Assembly (NCBI GenBank): GCA_963921825.1
Contig: OY997589.1
Coordinates: 52,818,546 to 52,882,545, forward strand
DNA length: 64,000 nt
Source of the DNA: Erodium maritimum
Taxonomy: Eukaryota > Streptophyta > Magnoliopsida > Geraniales > Geraniaceae
Direction of reading: 5' to 3'
Made by a program: the position numbers and the translations under genes. Within the stretch, counting starts at the first letter, position 1. Every line of letters begins with the position of its first letter. Shown in pieces: positions 30,995 to 41,800 of this stretch. A model generated the notes under the pieces. It searched no databases. It was not told the DNA's origin and was given only the letters and a program-made list of their open reading frames with translations.

Positions 30995-31011
30995 TTCTGT
31001 TGTTCATGCTC
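30995..31011 (-). repeat. right terminal inverted repeat of the PIF element
   Basis: TTCTGTTGTTCATGCTC, the reverse complement of GAGCATGAACAACAGAA, is followed by TAA. It pairs with the left end at 28725-28741. Confidence 0.88.
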
Positions 31012-31014
31012 TAA

Positions 31015-31536
31015 GCTTCGGATTCATGCGAGAAGGGAAGTGGTGATGTGCAATTGGGCGAAAAGGATCCAGAGCGGGCGGGCATAGTAGTCCAGCACTG
31101 CAACCGGCTTTCCTAGCCCTCAGATCAGTATACCTGCACAGGTCAATTATCGAACGGACACTGACTCGGTCAACGCATGCTATCTAACGGTTGGAATGAG
31201 TCAGACGCTTGGTCAGCAGATCCTGTGGCTCAGGGTCGCGCGTGCATGCTGCTTTTGTGCACAGATAGCTCACTGGATCGGGCAGCAACAACCTTTTTCC
31301 ATTTTTTAATTTTAATCTTCAAACGCTCTTTCCCGCTACGTCTTTGCTCTGATTGACCTCGCTCTTGCGCCAGTAATTTTCTTTTTTCGCGGCTTACAAA
31401 ACAAGACCAAACATGAATATACTCTGAACACTTGAAAAATATCAACCAAAAACGAGGTTTTGCGCAATTATAGGGGAAACAAGAACGAGGCATAAACAAG
31501 ATAAAAATATAGGGGAAATGGTCAAATCAGATAGGA
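31015..31536. other. unassigned region right of the PIF element
   Basis: Continues the DNA of 27354-28721 interrupted by PIF. No gene, RNA or repeat was recognised. On the minus strand it is T-rich with TTTATGCCTCGTTCTTG, reminiscent of promoter-upstream parts of some gypsy LTRs, but this is not enough for a call. Confidence 0.3.
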
Positions 31537-32809
31537 CAACTTACGCTCATAATCAGGTCAAACTCAGTTGTTTACTGCATAGCGATCACAAAGACTCCTT
31601 GGTCTAAGGATACATGACAAGCTACGATAATGAATATGTTCATGACTTCATCTATGACACATATTCATGTCGGGTCGTCTAATATCATGTCCCATATGAT
31701 ATCTATGATCAGACTCTGGAATCTCATTCCAATGACTAACAGAACGTAAGCCATAAAGAGCCATCTTTCATACTAGTCGCTTCTAGTGAAGCTTTGTTGA
31801 CTAGGGACTCATCCAGTGTGATCTATCTCGACCTATGGTTCTATTCGCATTGTAGGCATAGATCAGAGCACACATCGATATAACACTCCAACACATAAGT
31901 AATATAAAGCCGCTCTAATTTTATTGATAACGATGATATATACATTTGGACATTTAGGATTGAACTACGGGCACTAAGACTAAAAATCTCCCCCTTTCCC
32001 TAGTTCTAAACTCCAATATATCCCCATAGACTTTACATGTCTAACATGTTTAGGCATCGACACTACCTTACTCAAAGGGTTAGCTATGTTATCATCTGTT
32101 GCAATATAGGTTATCTTAGCTTCACCTTGGTTCAGTATATCTCTGATGAGGTGGATACGTCGCGGTACATGTTTGGATTTGTTATGCGATCTGGGCTTTT
32201 AGCTTGCGCAATGGCCATTGTGTTGTTGCAAAATGGATTCACCGGGGTGGATGGGTTTTTAATTACACCCAACCCTGCCGTGAATTTCCAAATCCACATA
32301 GCCTCCTTAGTTGCCTCTACAACATCCATGTACTTGGCCTCTATCGTGGATTTGATAACGGTATCTTTCTTTACGCTCTCCCAGCTAAAGCTCCGCCATT
32401 CATCGTAAACACATATCCTGACTGACTTCTAAAGTCATCTGCATTTGTCTTGGAAAACTAGCGTCTACTTATCCTTCGACGATTAGTTCAGCATCATCTT
32501 TCCCCCGGGATAGACTGATGTCTACTGGTACAACATAAGGCTTACGAGACGTCCGGTCTCGTACATATCATGGCATATAAGATCGATCGTGCCCCCAGGT
32601 GCATGTGATTCGCATCATCCTTTTCAACTCATCAGGTGTCTTAGGACACAGAGTCTTGTTGAGATGAATGTCATGACTAGTGGGTAAGAGTCCTTTCTTT
32701 GAATCAAGCATTGAGAACCTACTCAATTCCTTGTTCACATAGGTTCCCTGACTTGAATCCTAGACCCTCTCGGTGCGATATCTACATATCTTAATCCCTA
32801 AGATATAAG
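31537..32809 (-). mobile_element. copia fragment B (partial 3' LTR and RNase H/RT end)
   Basis: Minus-strand copy of the same copia family. 31537-31985 is the first part of its 3' LTR (family end ACTAAGACTAACA, here ACTAAGACTAAAA), cut off at 31537. 31986-32809 is the internal 3' part with a degraded RNase H (32132-32329, MWIWKFTAGLGVIKNP and NPFCNNTMAIAQAKS). The conserved RNase H Asp in the CDN motif reads CNN here. It ends abruptly at 32809, where copia C is inserted. Confidence 0.85.
32132..32329 (-). pseudogene. copia RNase H remnant of fragment B
   Basis: A 65-residue frame aligned over its full length with the RNase H pieces of copies A and D (MDVVEATKEAMWIWKF against MDAAEAAKEAMWIWKF). 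The metal-binding Asp of the CDN motif is Asn. It is more diverged than A from D, so it is an older copy. Confidence 0.8.
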
Positions 32810-34496
32810 TGTTAGTCTTAGTGCCCGTAGTTCAATCCTAAATGTCCAAATGTATATATCATCGTTAGAAATAAAATTAAAACGGATTTATATTACTTAT
32901 GTGTTGGAATAATATATCGATGTGTGCTCTGATCTATTCCCACAATGCGAATAGAACCATAGATCGAGATAGATCACACTCGATGGGTCCCTAGTCAACA
33001 AAGCTTCACTAGAAGCGACTAGTATGAAAGATGACTCTCTATGGCTTACGTTCTGTTAGTCATTGGAATGGGATTCCAGAGTCTAGTCATAGATATCATG
33101 TGGGACATGATATTGGATGACCCGCCCTAAATATGTGCCATAGATTAAGTCATGAACATATTCAGTGTCGTAGCTTGTCATGTATCCTTAGAACAAGGAG
33201 TCTTTGTGATCGCTATGTAGTCAACAAGTGAGTTTGACCTGAGCCTAACGTTGTTCGTAACAGGGCTTCCATAACGGTCATGATTGGCTTGGGGACGGGC
33301 TACATGAGTGACACGAAAGACGGCTAAGGGATTTATCCCTCATACTGAGGTATGGGAAAGATATCGGTTCTCGGCCGCTTGATCGAGAGTGACTGAAAGA
33401 ATAGCATGGCCATGCACATGATACTGGGTATCATATCTTCAGTCATCTCACATATCAAGGAACAGTGGTTGAGAATAATAAGGATGACGACTCTATACCT
33501 TATCTCAATCAGGATATCGGAGATAAAAGGATAATGACAGGGATTACAGAAAGGTTAGACTCGATAGGGTCGATTCGTTATGCAGTCTCAGGCAATACTA
33601 AAGTCTCGTTAGTCGCCACTTAAATAGGATCAAGTAAAATGGGATTTTAGTTGATCTATTGACATGCATAAACTTAAGGGTCACACCGGAGGGTGAAACT
33701 CATTGACACATTTATGGAGAATGGCCAAAAGAGAGTTGTCTCGGGACATGACCAAAACTGGGTTTTGGGTCATGTGCTCGTAAGTGAATAGGACTTTATG
33801 GATCAAGACAAGGCTTGGAGTCTTGGGATTGATCGTGTCGGATAATGTTGGACATTTGCGGTATGGAAGGCTTGGAGGCGATGAGCGAATCACGGGACCT
33901 CGTTGGAAATGGCCACGGGCCATGTTCCAAGAGGCCCATGAAAGGCCCATGCAACCACGACCCATGGAACTATTTAATCAAGTCTTGATTAATTTGTACT
34001 AAGTAAGGAAGAGAAGGATTAAGGTGTTGGTGATTCACCACCTAACCCAATCTTGTCTAGCCATACTTTGTCCTATTTACACCTTACTTGACACCATACT
34101 TGTCTCATGCTTTAAGTTGGACAAGTATGGGGTTTGTTATGTTTAAGTCATCTTTTTTCAACATAACAAACACAAGACAAGAATAGAAAACACAACTTCT
34201 CTCCCTCCCCCCCTACAATTTCGGGTTTGGCAAGATCCCACCTTCATTTTTGTGTTCATGAGTCCTCAAAGAGAAGAAATAAGTGGCTTTGATTCCCATG
34301 TGGATACGTAGGCGTCCTGGAGACTCAAGCCAATCATTCGTTACCCGGTGTTCTTGTTTTGGTAAGAAATAGTGCCGAATTTTTCTATTGTGAATCCATT
34401 CTTTGTTAGTTGTTTCATGGTTTTAATCGTCTCTTGAATTTCATTGATTTTCCGCTGCGATTTGGTTCATCTCGAACCCTACCTCGAGACCCAATA
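32810..34496 (+). repeat. 5' LTR of copia C
   Basis: A 1687-bp LTR from TGTTAGTC to CCCAATA. The last dinucleotide is TA instead of CA. It matches the LTRs of A and D throughout with scattered substitutions, and a primer binding site follows immediately. Confidence 0.92.
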
Positions 34497-34497
34497 G

Positions 34498-34510
34498 TGG
34501 TATCAGAGCC
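34498..34510 (+). other. primer binding site of copia C (initiator tRNA-Met)
   Basis: TGGTATCAGAGCC starts two bases after the LTR and is the usual complement to the 3' end of plant initiator tRNA-Met. Confidence 0.9.
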
Positions 34511-34789
34511 GTGATACCTTCGGGATTCACAAGACGATGTTGAAAGTTTCGGTTTTGACATGTTAATTTGCCAAATTGTTGATAACATGTATTAAATTCT
34601 TGTTTGTGGATTTAATGCATGTAAAATGAATTTTTGAAAATTATTTCAAATCTAGAATTTTTGAAAAAAGTTTGATTTTTCGGGTCTCGGGAGCGGGACT
34701 CTCGGGGAACCGAAACCGGGACCGAACGGGGCTCCGTTGGACTGAGCTAGGCCGAGCATGACCATTGGATGGTTGATATGCCAAGGCTA

Positions 34790-35225
34790 AACCGTTTTTT
34801 TAGTTATGACGAGTTTGGAACCGTCATGACGAACTCGAATATCAAATTAAAAAGTTTCATTTTTGAACGGCTTCGATAAACCGAGTATCTAAAAATTTCG
34901 AAACTTGGCAATTAATTAAAATCGGAAAATCATGTGATGTTTGATAACATGCTTGTTTGATAACATGATGTGTGATGTGATGTTGGCATGGTGTACATAA
35001 TAGCCCCGAGCTCGATTTAACCGTCATGACGAACTCGAAGATCAAATGTTCAAAAGTTTCATTTTTGAACGGTTTCGATAAACCGAGCATCAAAAAAAAA
35101 ATTCGAAACTTGGCTATTAAATAAAACCGGAAAATCACATGATGTTTGATAACATGATTTTTTGATAACACGTTGTGTGATGTGATGTTGGCATGGTGTA
35201 CATAAAAGCCCCGAGCTCGATTTAA
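34790..35225 (+). repeat. tandem duplication of about 210 bp in the copia C leader
   Basis: Two copies of a unit with GTCATGACGAACTCGAA, TTTCATTTTTGAACGG and GGCATGGTGTACATAA, ending GCCCCGAGCTCGATTTAA, lie in tandem (about 34800-35015 and 35016-35225). Copy D has one such unit (about 51000-51235, minus). Confidence 0.8.
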
Positions 35226-36219
35226 TTATTTATCGCTTTTCACGGCCTGCGAGCCGTTAGAGTTAGCGTGTAATTATTCTTTCAAGGTGTGGTCGTCGAA
35301 CCACTTGTTTGTAATTTTATTTATTCCCGACCTGCGAGTCGTGTATTAAATTGTAATATTTTGCTCAAGATGAAGAAAGGGCGAAAAGGTCATTTGGTGG
35401 CTTTTCGGGTGTTGACATCGACTTGGAGTCGATGGAGCTCAAGAAGCTAGTGGGAGTTATTTTAGGGGGCTATTATGTGCACATTTATCGTTTTATGATT
35501 GGTTTAGTTTATGCATGATTAATTCTATGTGTTTTAAAATTGCATGCTTAACTATATCATCTCACATGCAAAGATAAAATTGGTTTTAATCCTTGTTTGT
35601 GAGCCCTTAGAACCGTCATTTCATTGGATGCAGTTGACGAGTTTGAAGGAATAATTACATTGGGTGTAATTGGAGGCATCAATACATTTGGAATGTAGTT
35701 GATGTGCTCATCGCATCTAGGATGTGCCAAAAGTTTTAAACACAACCGGACAAGTAAAAACGGGTCATGTCCAATACCTCCCAATTATCAACACCTTACT
35801 ACCTCCCCGTCCTATGGGTGTCGTGCGCCTTAGCGGAGCATCCATGGGAAAGCGGGGTAGTAGGTTTGGACGACATATGTGGGTGTCTTGCGTCTTAGCG
35901 GAACACCTACATAGTGGCGGGCCATAATTGAAAGTTGGTGGACTCGACTACGATTCTCAGCTAGGGTTGAGCTAGAGTATCAGATAGGGTAAGCTGTGTA
36001 CTTAAGTACATACCTTAGTCAAGAGTCACATTGGATGTGATTTGACGGGGTCCTACCTACATAGCTCGATTGAGTGGTGAGCCTTCGTTCAACTTGATCG
36101 AGTGAATCAAGGATCTTTGTTTTAGATTCTAAAGGTATAGAATCGATTGTTGGTTTTTAAGCTTGATCTTCATAAAATTTATTCAGTTTACTGATTGAAT
36201 TTTATCTGTTATAGATCAA

Positions 36220-36498
36220 ATGACAAATTCAGCGAACATTAATAGTATGTCATTAAAAACCATTCTTGACAGGGTCAAGCTAAATGGAACAAACTATTTG
36301 GACTGGTACAGATTTTTGAGGATGGTCCTCAATTCTGAACGCAAAGAATATGTCCTTGACAAGGTTGTCTCTAAGACCATATTAGAGTTACATGAAGTGT
36401 CATTAACTGCTAAGAAGAATATCAGGGATCTGGGATCTAAGGATATTCTGATGGTCAACAAGGGAATCGGAAGTGCTGATAGGTTGTTGATAGTTTAG
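36220..36498 (+). pseudogene. copia gag N-terminus of element C, truncated
   Basis: A 92-residue frame beginning MTNSANINSMSLKTILDRVK, with LNGTNYLDWYRFLRMVL, the copia gag start that forms virus-like particles. It is close to the gag start of copy D (49760-49993, minus). The last few codons read into the MITE that truncates it. Confidence 0.85.
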
Positions 36499-36792
36499 TA
36501 CAAAATGTGCTAATAGGTTGCTATCAGCACATTTATACTGAACCTATCAGCACATTTTGTACTAAACTATCAGCATCGTGCTATGTAACTATCAGCATTG
36601 TGCGCGCGCACACCAGCAACGCGCGCACCCACGTGTCAGCGTCTGGTGCGTTCGTAATTTGCACGATAAGGTGCGGTGCTTTTATATATAATTGTCCCCG
36701 TGTCAGCATCTGGGGCGCTCTATTGACGTCAATTTGGGCGGATCCTATGGCTCCGTGGACAATAAGCCCATGTTTGTACATGATACCAGTCC
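36488..36792. mobile_element. foldback MITE, type I, copy 1
   Basis: About 305 bp ending CATGATACCAGTCC before a TA tract. It opens with a hairpin: TGATAGTTTAGTACAAAATG (from 36488) pairs with its near-exact reverse complement ending at about 36580. Type I landmarks follow: GTGCGCGCGC, CCACGTGTCAGC and GTTCGTAATTTGCACGATAA. Other copies are at 37747, 39123 (interrupted) and 62167. Its left TIR is missing. Confidence 0.75.
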
Positions 36793-36802
36793 TATATATA
36801 TA

Positions 36803-37096
36803 GGGAGACAATCACGTGTGAACCTCCTTTACGGTGTCCACCTGGGAACCTCAAATCTGGTTTGAGAAAATAGCGAACATGGTTTGAGAAAATAGCATCC
36901 TAGTTTAAGGGAAAAAAGCTTGTGAAAAAAACATTTTACTTTGAGAAAATAACGTTTCTGGTTTGAGAAATTTTTTGTTTGAGAATATTTACCTCAAACC
37001 GGGAATGCTATTTCCTCAAACCGCACACACTAAACAAGCGAGTTCGCAGGTTTACACCGTAACAACTGTTTCGCACCTAATTGCAAGCCTATACAA
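36803..37096. mobile_element. small element with MULE-like ends and spacer repeats (type IV)
   Basis: A 294-bp element between TA tracts. Left: GGGAGACAATCACGTGTGAA and ACGGTGTCCACCTGGGAAC. Right, on minus: GCAATTAGGTGCGAAACAGT and ACGGTGTAAACCTGCGAAC, so it has inverted repeats of about 55 bp. Inside are five or more copies of GGTTTGAGAAAATAGC/TTTGAGAATA. Both features match the left end and the spacer repeats of the MULE at 8662-24685, so it looks like an internally deleted derivative. Confidence 0.75.
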
Positions 37097-37108
37097 ATAT
37101 ATATATAT

Positions 37109-37736
37109 CGAAGGTTTCAGGTGCGAACACAAATTGTGGTTTGAACTACGAACTACTCCCACATCCATTGAATAATGACACATGGCATCATCTTGGTTGG
37201 TGCATTTATTTTTTTTCAAATTCGCTAATTTGATCATTTCGCTTCGTATTAACTCCGATTATTTTTTATTCTTGCACCGTTATTTTTATTTTTCCAAGAT
37301 CTATCTATAGAGATGCATATTGAATATATTTGGAACACAAGAAATCAAAATATGAAAAGTGTGACGTAATGTGAATCAGATGAACATAGAAAATGTAAAT
37401 TTGTTGAATTAAAATGTAAATATGCGGAATTAAAATGTAATTACATTTTATTTCTGCAAAATTACATTTTGTTTATGTTGTTTCGCCATACTTTTCTTAT
37501 TTTGATTTTCCGTGCTCCAAATATATTCAATATGCATCTCTATAGATAGATCTTGCAAAAATAAAAATAATGGTGCAAGAATAAAAGAAATCGGATTTAA
37601 AACGAAGCGGGAATGATCAAATTAGCGAATTTGGAAAAAAAATGCACCATCTAAGATTTTGCCATGTGTCATTAACCAAAGACTATGGGAGGGAGTTTGC
37701 AGTTTTAACCCAAAACGGTGGTTCGTAGCTGAAACA
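37109..37736. mobile_element. foldback MITE, type V
   Basis: About 630 bp, nearly palindromic. AAGATCTATCTATAGAGATG, then CATATTGAATATATTTGGA near 37300, pairs with TCCAAATATATTCAATATGC, then ATCTCTATAGATAGATCTT near 37515-37555. Ends: GGTTTCAGGTGCGAACACAA and, reversed, GTTTCAGCTACGAACCACC. It is flanked by short TA tracts. There is no gene. Confidence 0.8.
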
Positions 37737-37746
37737 TATTTATATA

Positions 37747-38185
37747 AAGGGATGATATCCAATAAAACCCACTCTTATCGTGCAAACTACAAATCAATCT
37801 GAGCCACAAGATGCGGCCAAGATAATGTCATCAAAGCGTACGCGAATCTGGCACGTGGCCTTTTTCGCGCGCGTCTTTGACCACGCAGCGCGTGTTGGCC
37901 ACGTGCGCAACATGCATTGTACTAGCACTATGTATAGTATCAGCATTATGTATGGTACCAGTACCGTGTAAGGTAAGGTACTAGTATCGTGTTAGGTAAG
38001 CTGCCAGCACTTTTCATAGTATCAACACTCTACATGTTGGTATCAGCACTCTGTATGTAGGTATCAACAGCGAAGCGCACACGTGTCAGCATCTTGTGCG
38101 CTCCGATGACGTCAGCGCAAACGCATCCTATGGCTCAGATTGGTTAGTAGTTTGCACAATAAGGGGTAGTTTGTATTTGATACCT
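37747..38185. mobile_element. foldback MITE, type I, copy 2
   Basis: About 440 bp. The left end (GGGATGATATCCAATAAAAC) leads into CTTATCGTGCAAACTAC. The right end is GTAGTTTGCACAATAAGG followed by GATACC and a long TA tract (38186-38210). Inside are repeated ACTAGCACTATGTATAGTAT-type units (CAGCAC/GTATCAGCA). Confidence 0.75.
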
Positions 38186-38210
38186 ATTATATATATATAT
38201 ATATATATAT

Positions 38211-39108
38211 GATAACATTCAGGTAAGACTTGGCCAATTTTGTACGAAATACGACTCAATCCCAGCCTTTGGAATCACAAATCGCATGGCCTATTTTTTT
38301 CACCAAGTTTCTATTTTAATCTTTCCCGCTTCGTTTCAACTCCGATTTAATTTTTTCTTGCGCCAAAAACTTTCTTTTTTCAAGATCTATCTATCAAGTA
38401 GCATATTGAATATGTTTTGAAGCAAAAAAGAACATGTACAAGCAAAAACACAAATTGTTAACCGTGCACCAATGTATGTTTTTGCAACTGCATTTGTATG
38501 AATAAGCTAATCTTAATGTATGTTTTGTATGTATGTTTTTACAACTGCATGTTTTTTAATTTTCAGTTATATACGTACGATGAACTTAATGTATGTTTAT
38601 ACAATTTTAAATGTATGTTCTTGGCATTTTCATTTGTATGTCTAAACCAACTTTAATGCATGTTGTTTCAGTTGTATGTATACGCTAAACTTAATGTATG
38701 TTCTTACTATTTTCATTTGTATGTATATGTATGTTTTGTACGTGTAAGCTAATAAATTAAGATTAATTTAAACATACATTAAGATTAGCTTATTCATACA
38801 AATGCAATTACAAGAACATACATTAGTGCACGGTTAACGATTTGTGTTTTTGCTTGTACATGTTTTTTTTGCTTCAAAACATATTCAATATGCTACTTGA
38901 TAGATAGATCTTGAAAAAAGAAAATTTTTGGCACAAGAAAAAATTAAATCGGAGTTGAAACGGAGCGGGAAAGATCAAAATAAGAAACTTGGTGGAAAAA
39001 AAAATCTGCCATATGCGAAAATCGCAGCCCTTGGGCAATATGCGATTCCAAAATTGGGATTAAGTCGTATTTCGTATTTAAAGATTGTGTCGTACCTGAA
39101 AGCTCCCC
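38211..39108. mobile_element. foldback MITE, type II, copy 1
   Basis: About 900 bp with inverted arms of about 300 bp. The left arm holds CGAAATACGACTCAATCCCA, AAGATCTATCTATCAAGTAG and AACATGTACAAGCAAAAAC. The right arm repeats them reversed (CTACTTGATAGATAGATCTT near 38893). The centre has many AATGTATGTTTT units. It is bounded by (TA)n. The second copy at 62791-63697 is very similar. Confidence 0.88.
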
Positions 39109-40224
39109 TATATATATATATAAGGTAGCTATCCAGTAAAAACCACCCTTATTGTGCAAACTACGAACCAATCTAAGCCACAGGATGCGGTCAAAGTGAC
39201 GTCAGCAGAGCGCGCACGATGCTGACACGTGGCCGCTTCGCGCGCGCCTCTGCCCGCGCGCGTGAGCGTGTTGACCACGCACGCGCACAGTGCTGATCGT
39301 TTGCGCGCGCGGGTGCTGATAGTTTGGTATAAATGCAAACTATCAGCACTGTGCGCGTAAACGATCAGCACTGTGCGCGCAAACGATCAGCATTGTGCGC
39401 GCAAAACGATGAGCACTGTCAGGCCCCGAATTCGGCATGACCGGACCCAGAACGCGAACGGTGAAACAGTAAAACGATTTTCAAACATTTTAATAAACCC
39501 CTTTAAAATTGCCACTTACATTAAACAAAAACAATATTTTTACAGCGAAAAAAAAAATACGTTCAAAACAATGAACAACACGAGCTACAATGTACGTCAC
39601 TAACTACCCAAAGACCCGGACTTCCGCTCCCAGCTCTTCAAGCTTCTAGGGTTCTCCTAGTCCGCCTCACGACCAGTACCTGTAGGAAAAGCAGTAGGGG
39701 GTGAGCACTTCGGTCACAGCCACGGATACCGGATTGACCACGGCATACCAACAGAAATGTCGGGAACACCGGCAACAACAATAACCCCGTGGACTACTAC
39801 CCCAAAAACACAAATTAGACTGACGATCACGCAATACAACTGTTAAAAACTTCCCAACCATCTAAAAACCCGGACATGTAAGGTAGACCCCAAATCAGAG
39901 ACCGAACAACCATTCCATTAGTCACACCGACAAGGTAAAGCACAACACTCACACGATCCTAAATGCATTTACTTGTAACTTTCCGCAACCAAACCAGTAT
40001 TCGCTACTCGTCCCTACCTCAGAGGCCTGCGGGAAAAGTAGTAAAGGGGATGAGCGTTCCGCTCACCTCCACGGATACCCGTTCGATTATGGCATACTAG
40101 TAAAGCACCAACAACTTACCAACCTAAACAGGGCAAACAACTACCTCAAAACCTGACACCAAACCGTCACAACTGCTCACGATATCAATACCTCAAATGC
40201 TCGCTCACGTAAGGGAAACCTCGA

Positions 40225-40560
40225 ATGGGGTTTATATTCTCAACTAAGCAGAACACTATTGCTCACCATATCAACACCCCAATTACCCGATCACGTAAGG
40301 GAAACCTCAAAACGGGGATCACGTTCTCAACTAAGCAAATCATTATTGCTCACAATATCAATACCCCAATTACCCGACGACGTAGGGGAAGCCTCAAAAC
40401 GGGGATCATGTTCTCAACTAAGCAAATCACTATTGCTCACAATATCAATACCCCAACTACCCGATCACATAGGGGAAACCTCAAACAACCCACTCACGTG
40501 AGGGAAACCTCAACCACCCGTTCACGTGAGGGAACCCGCTCGCATAATGTAGACCCGATC
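40225..40560 (-). repeat. tandem repeats of about 85 bp in the LTR
   Basis: Units containing ATTGCTCACAATATCAATAC, CCCAATTACCCGA and GGGGATCACGTTCTCAACTA recur about four times, the last ones truncated. They are not coding. Confidence 0.8.
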
Positions 40561-40614
40561 CAGCAGTCACGACCTCAATAACACTCGCAATAGTAATCAA
40601 AATCACGCAGGGTC

Positions 40615-40790
40615 ACACAAAACGAACCGATCACACAACACCCAAGATCACAAAGGATCGCACACCAGGTCAAGATCACAAAGGATCGCACACCAGCCAA
40701 GATCACGAAGGATCGCACACCAGCCAAGATCACAAAAGATCGCACACCAGCCAAGATCACAAAGGATCGCAAACCACAACCACAAGCCTC
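40615..40790 (-). repeat. 27-bp minisatellite in the LTR
   Basis: About six units of GATCACAAAGGATCGCACAC plus CAGCCAA. Single matching units occur in other family LTRs (CACACCAGCTGCTCAG region near 58985, and on plus near 23430). Confidence 0.85.
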
Positions 40791-41150
40791 AGCACTTTAC
40801 CGATCACGCGTCGGAAGGTACGACGCACCTGACGGGAACCACATCCCTCAGCACTTTACCGACCGCGCATCGGAGGGTACGACACACCCCTCGGGCATAA
40901 TTCCAGCCTCAGCACTTTACCAATCACGCCCCGGAAGGTACGATGCACCTGACGGGAACCACAGCCCTCAGCACTTTACCGACCGCGCATTGGAAGGTAC
41001 GACACACCTCTCGGGCACAGCTCAAGCCATAGCACTTTACCAATCACGCGCCGGAAGGTAAGACGCACCTGACGGGAACCACAGCCCTCAGCACTTTACC
41101 GACCGCGCATTGGAAGGTACGACACACCTCTCGGGCACAGCTCGAACAGA
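40790..41150 (-). repeat. 120-bp tandem array in the LTR
   Basis: Reverse-strand version of the GGTCGGTAAAG array at 15060-15580. CAGCACTTTACCGACCGCGC and GGAAGGTACGACGCACC alternate about three times. Confidence 0.85.
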
Positions 41151-41499
41151 TATCACCAGAACAATCACAATCATAGCCAAATATCACACAATACTCCGCA
41201 ATAGCAAAACTGACAACATGACTAATTACCACTCACCAAGTCAGTCAACAACCATACCGGTTTAACACCCCACAGGCACTCATGGTCATACCGTGGCACC
41301 CCTTATCGATGGCAAATCGATAGGCGGGCCAACCTCCACGCCAATCACACAAATCACACGAATACTCAACAACCAGCGAAAATAACATAATGACTAGCTA
41401 CCACTCAGCAAGTCAGTCAACAACCATACAGGTTTAACGCCCCACAGGCACTCATGGCCACACATACAACAACAATCAGTTCATTAACCCTACGACACC

Positions 41500-41800
41500 A
41501 CCAAGTGCCACATTCATTTCTATTGTTCAACAGGTTCACTCAACCTACGACACCACCAAGTGTCACATGCAGTTCTATCATTCGACAAGTTTACTTATCC
41601 TACGACACCAACAGTGTCACATGCATTTCTACTGTTCGACAGGTTTACTTATCCTACGACACCAACAGTGTCACATGCACTTCTACAGTTCGACAGGTTT
41701 ACTTATCCTACGACACCAACAGTGTCACATGCATTTCTACTGTTCGGCGGGTTTACTTATCCTACGACACCAACAGTGTCACATGCATTTCTATTGATAA
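41500..41800 (-). repeat. 56-bp tandem array in the LTR
   Basis: Five units of TTTACTTATCCTACGACACC, AACAGTGTCACATGCATTTC and TACTGTTCGACAGG, nearly identical. In other LTRs the same motif, reversed (ATGCATGTGACACTTAGTGG), appears three or four times. Confidence 0.88.

Larger units (their letters stand above)
28725..31011 (+). mobile_element. PIF/Harbinger element with ORF1 but no transposase
   Basis: Terminal inverted repeats GAGCAGGCACAACGGAA (left) and, on the minus strand from the right end, GAGCATGAACAACAGAA, flanked by the 3-bp duplication TAA (28722-28724 and 31012-31014). The TAA target and GAG-type ends fit PIF/Harbinger. The 2287-bp element holds a Myb/SANT-like ORF1 gene but no DDE transposase, so it is non-autonomous. 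The left end has a very GC-rich 200-bp segment with CCCGCTCCCCTTGCACGCG-type repeats. The right end has TTCTGCACTCCCACTCCCTG repeats. Confidence 0.92.
32810..36487 (+). mobile_element. copia element C, 5' LTR, leader and gag start (3'-truncated)
   Basis: Plus-strand member of the family inserted in fragment B. Its 5' LTR (32810-34496), primer binding site, about 1.7 kb of leader and the gag start are present. It stops at about 36487, where a (TA)n-type foldback MITE begins, and there is no pol or second LTR. The left flank is ATAAG (32805-32809). The partner duplication is missing because the right end is lost. Confidence 0.88.

Noticed and set aside
40230..41150. Regular repeats that might suggest a CRISPR array
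   Set aside because: Direct tandem units without unique spacers, in a eukaryotic LTR, so they are minisatellites.
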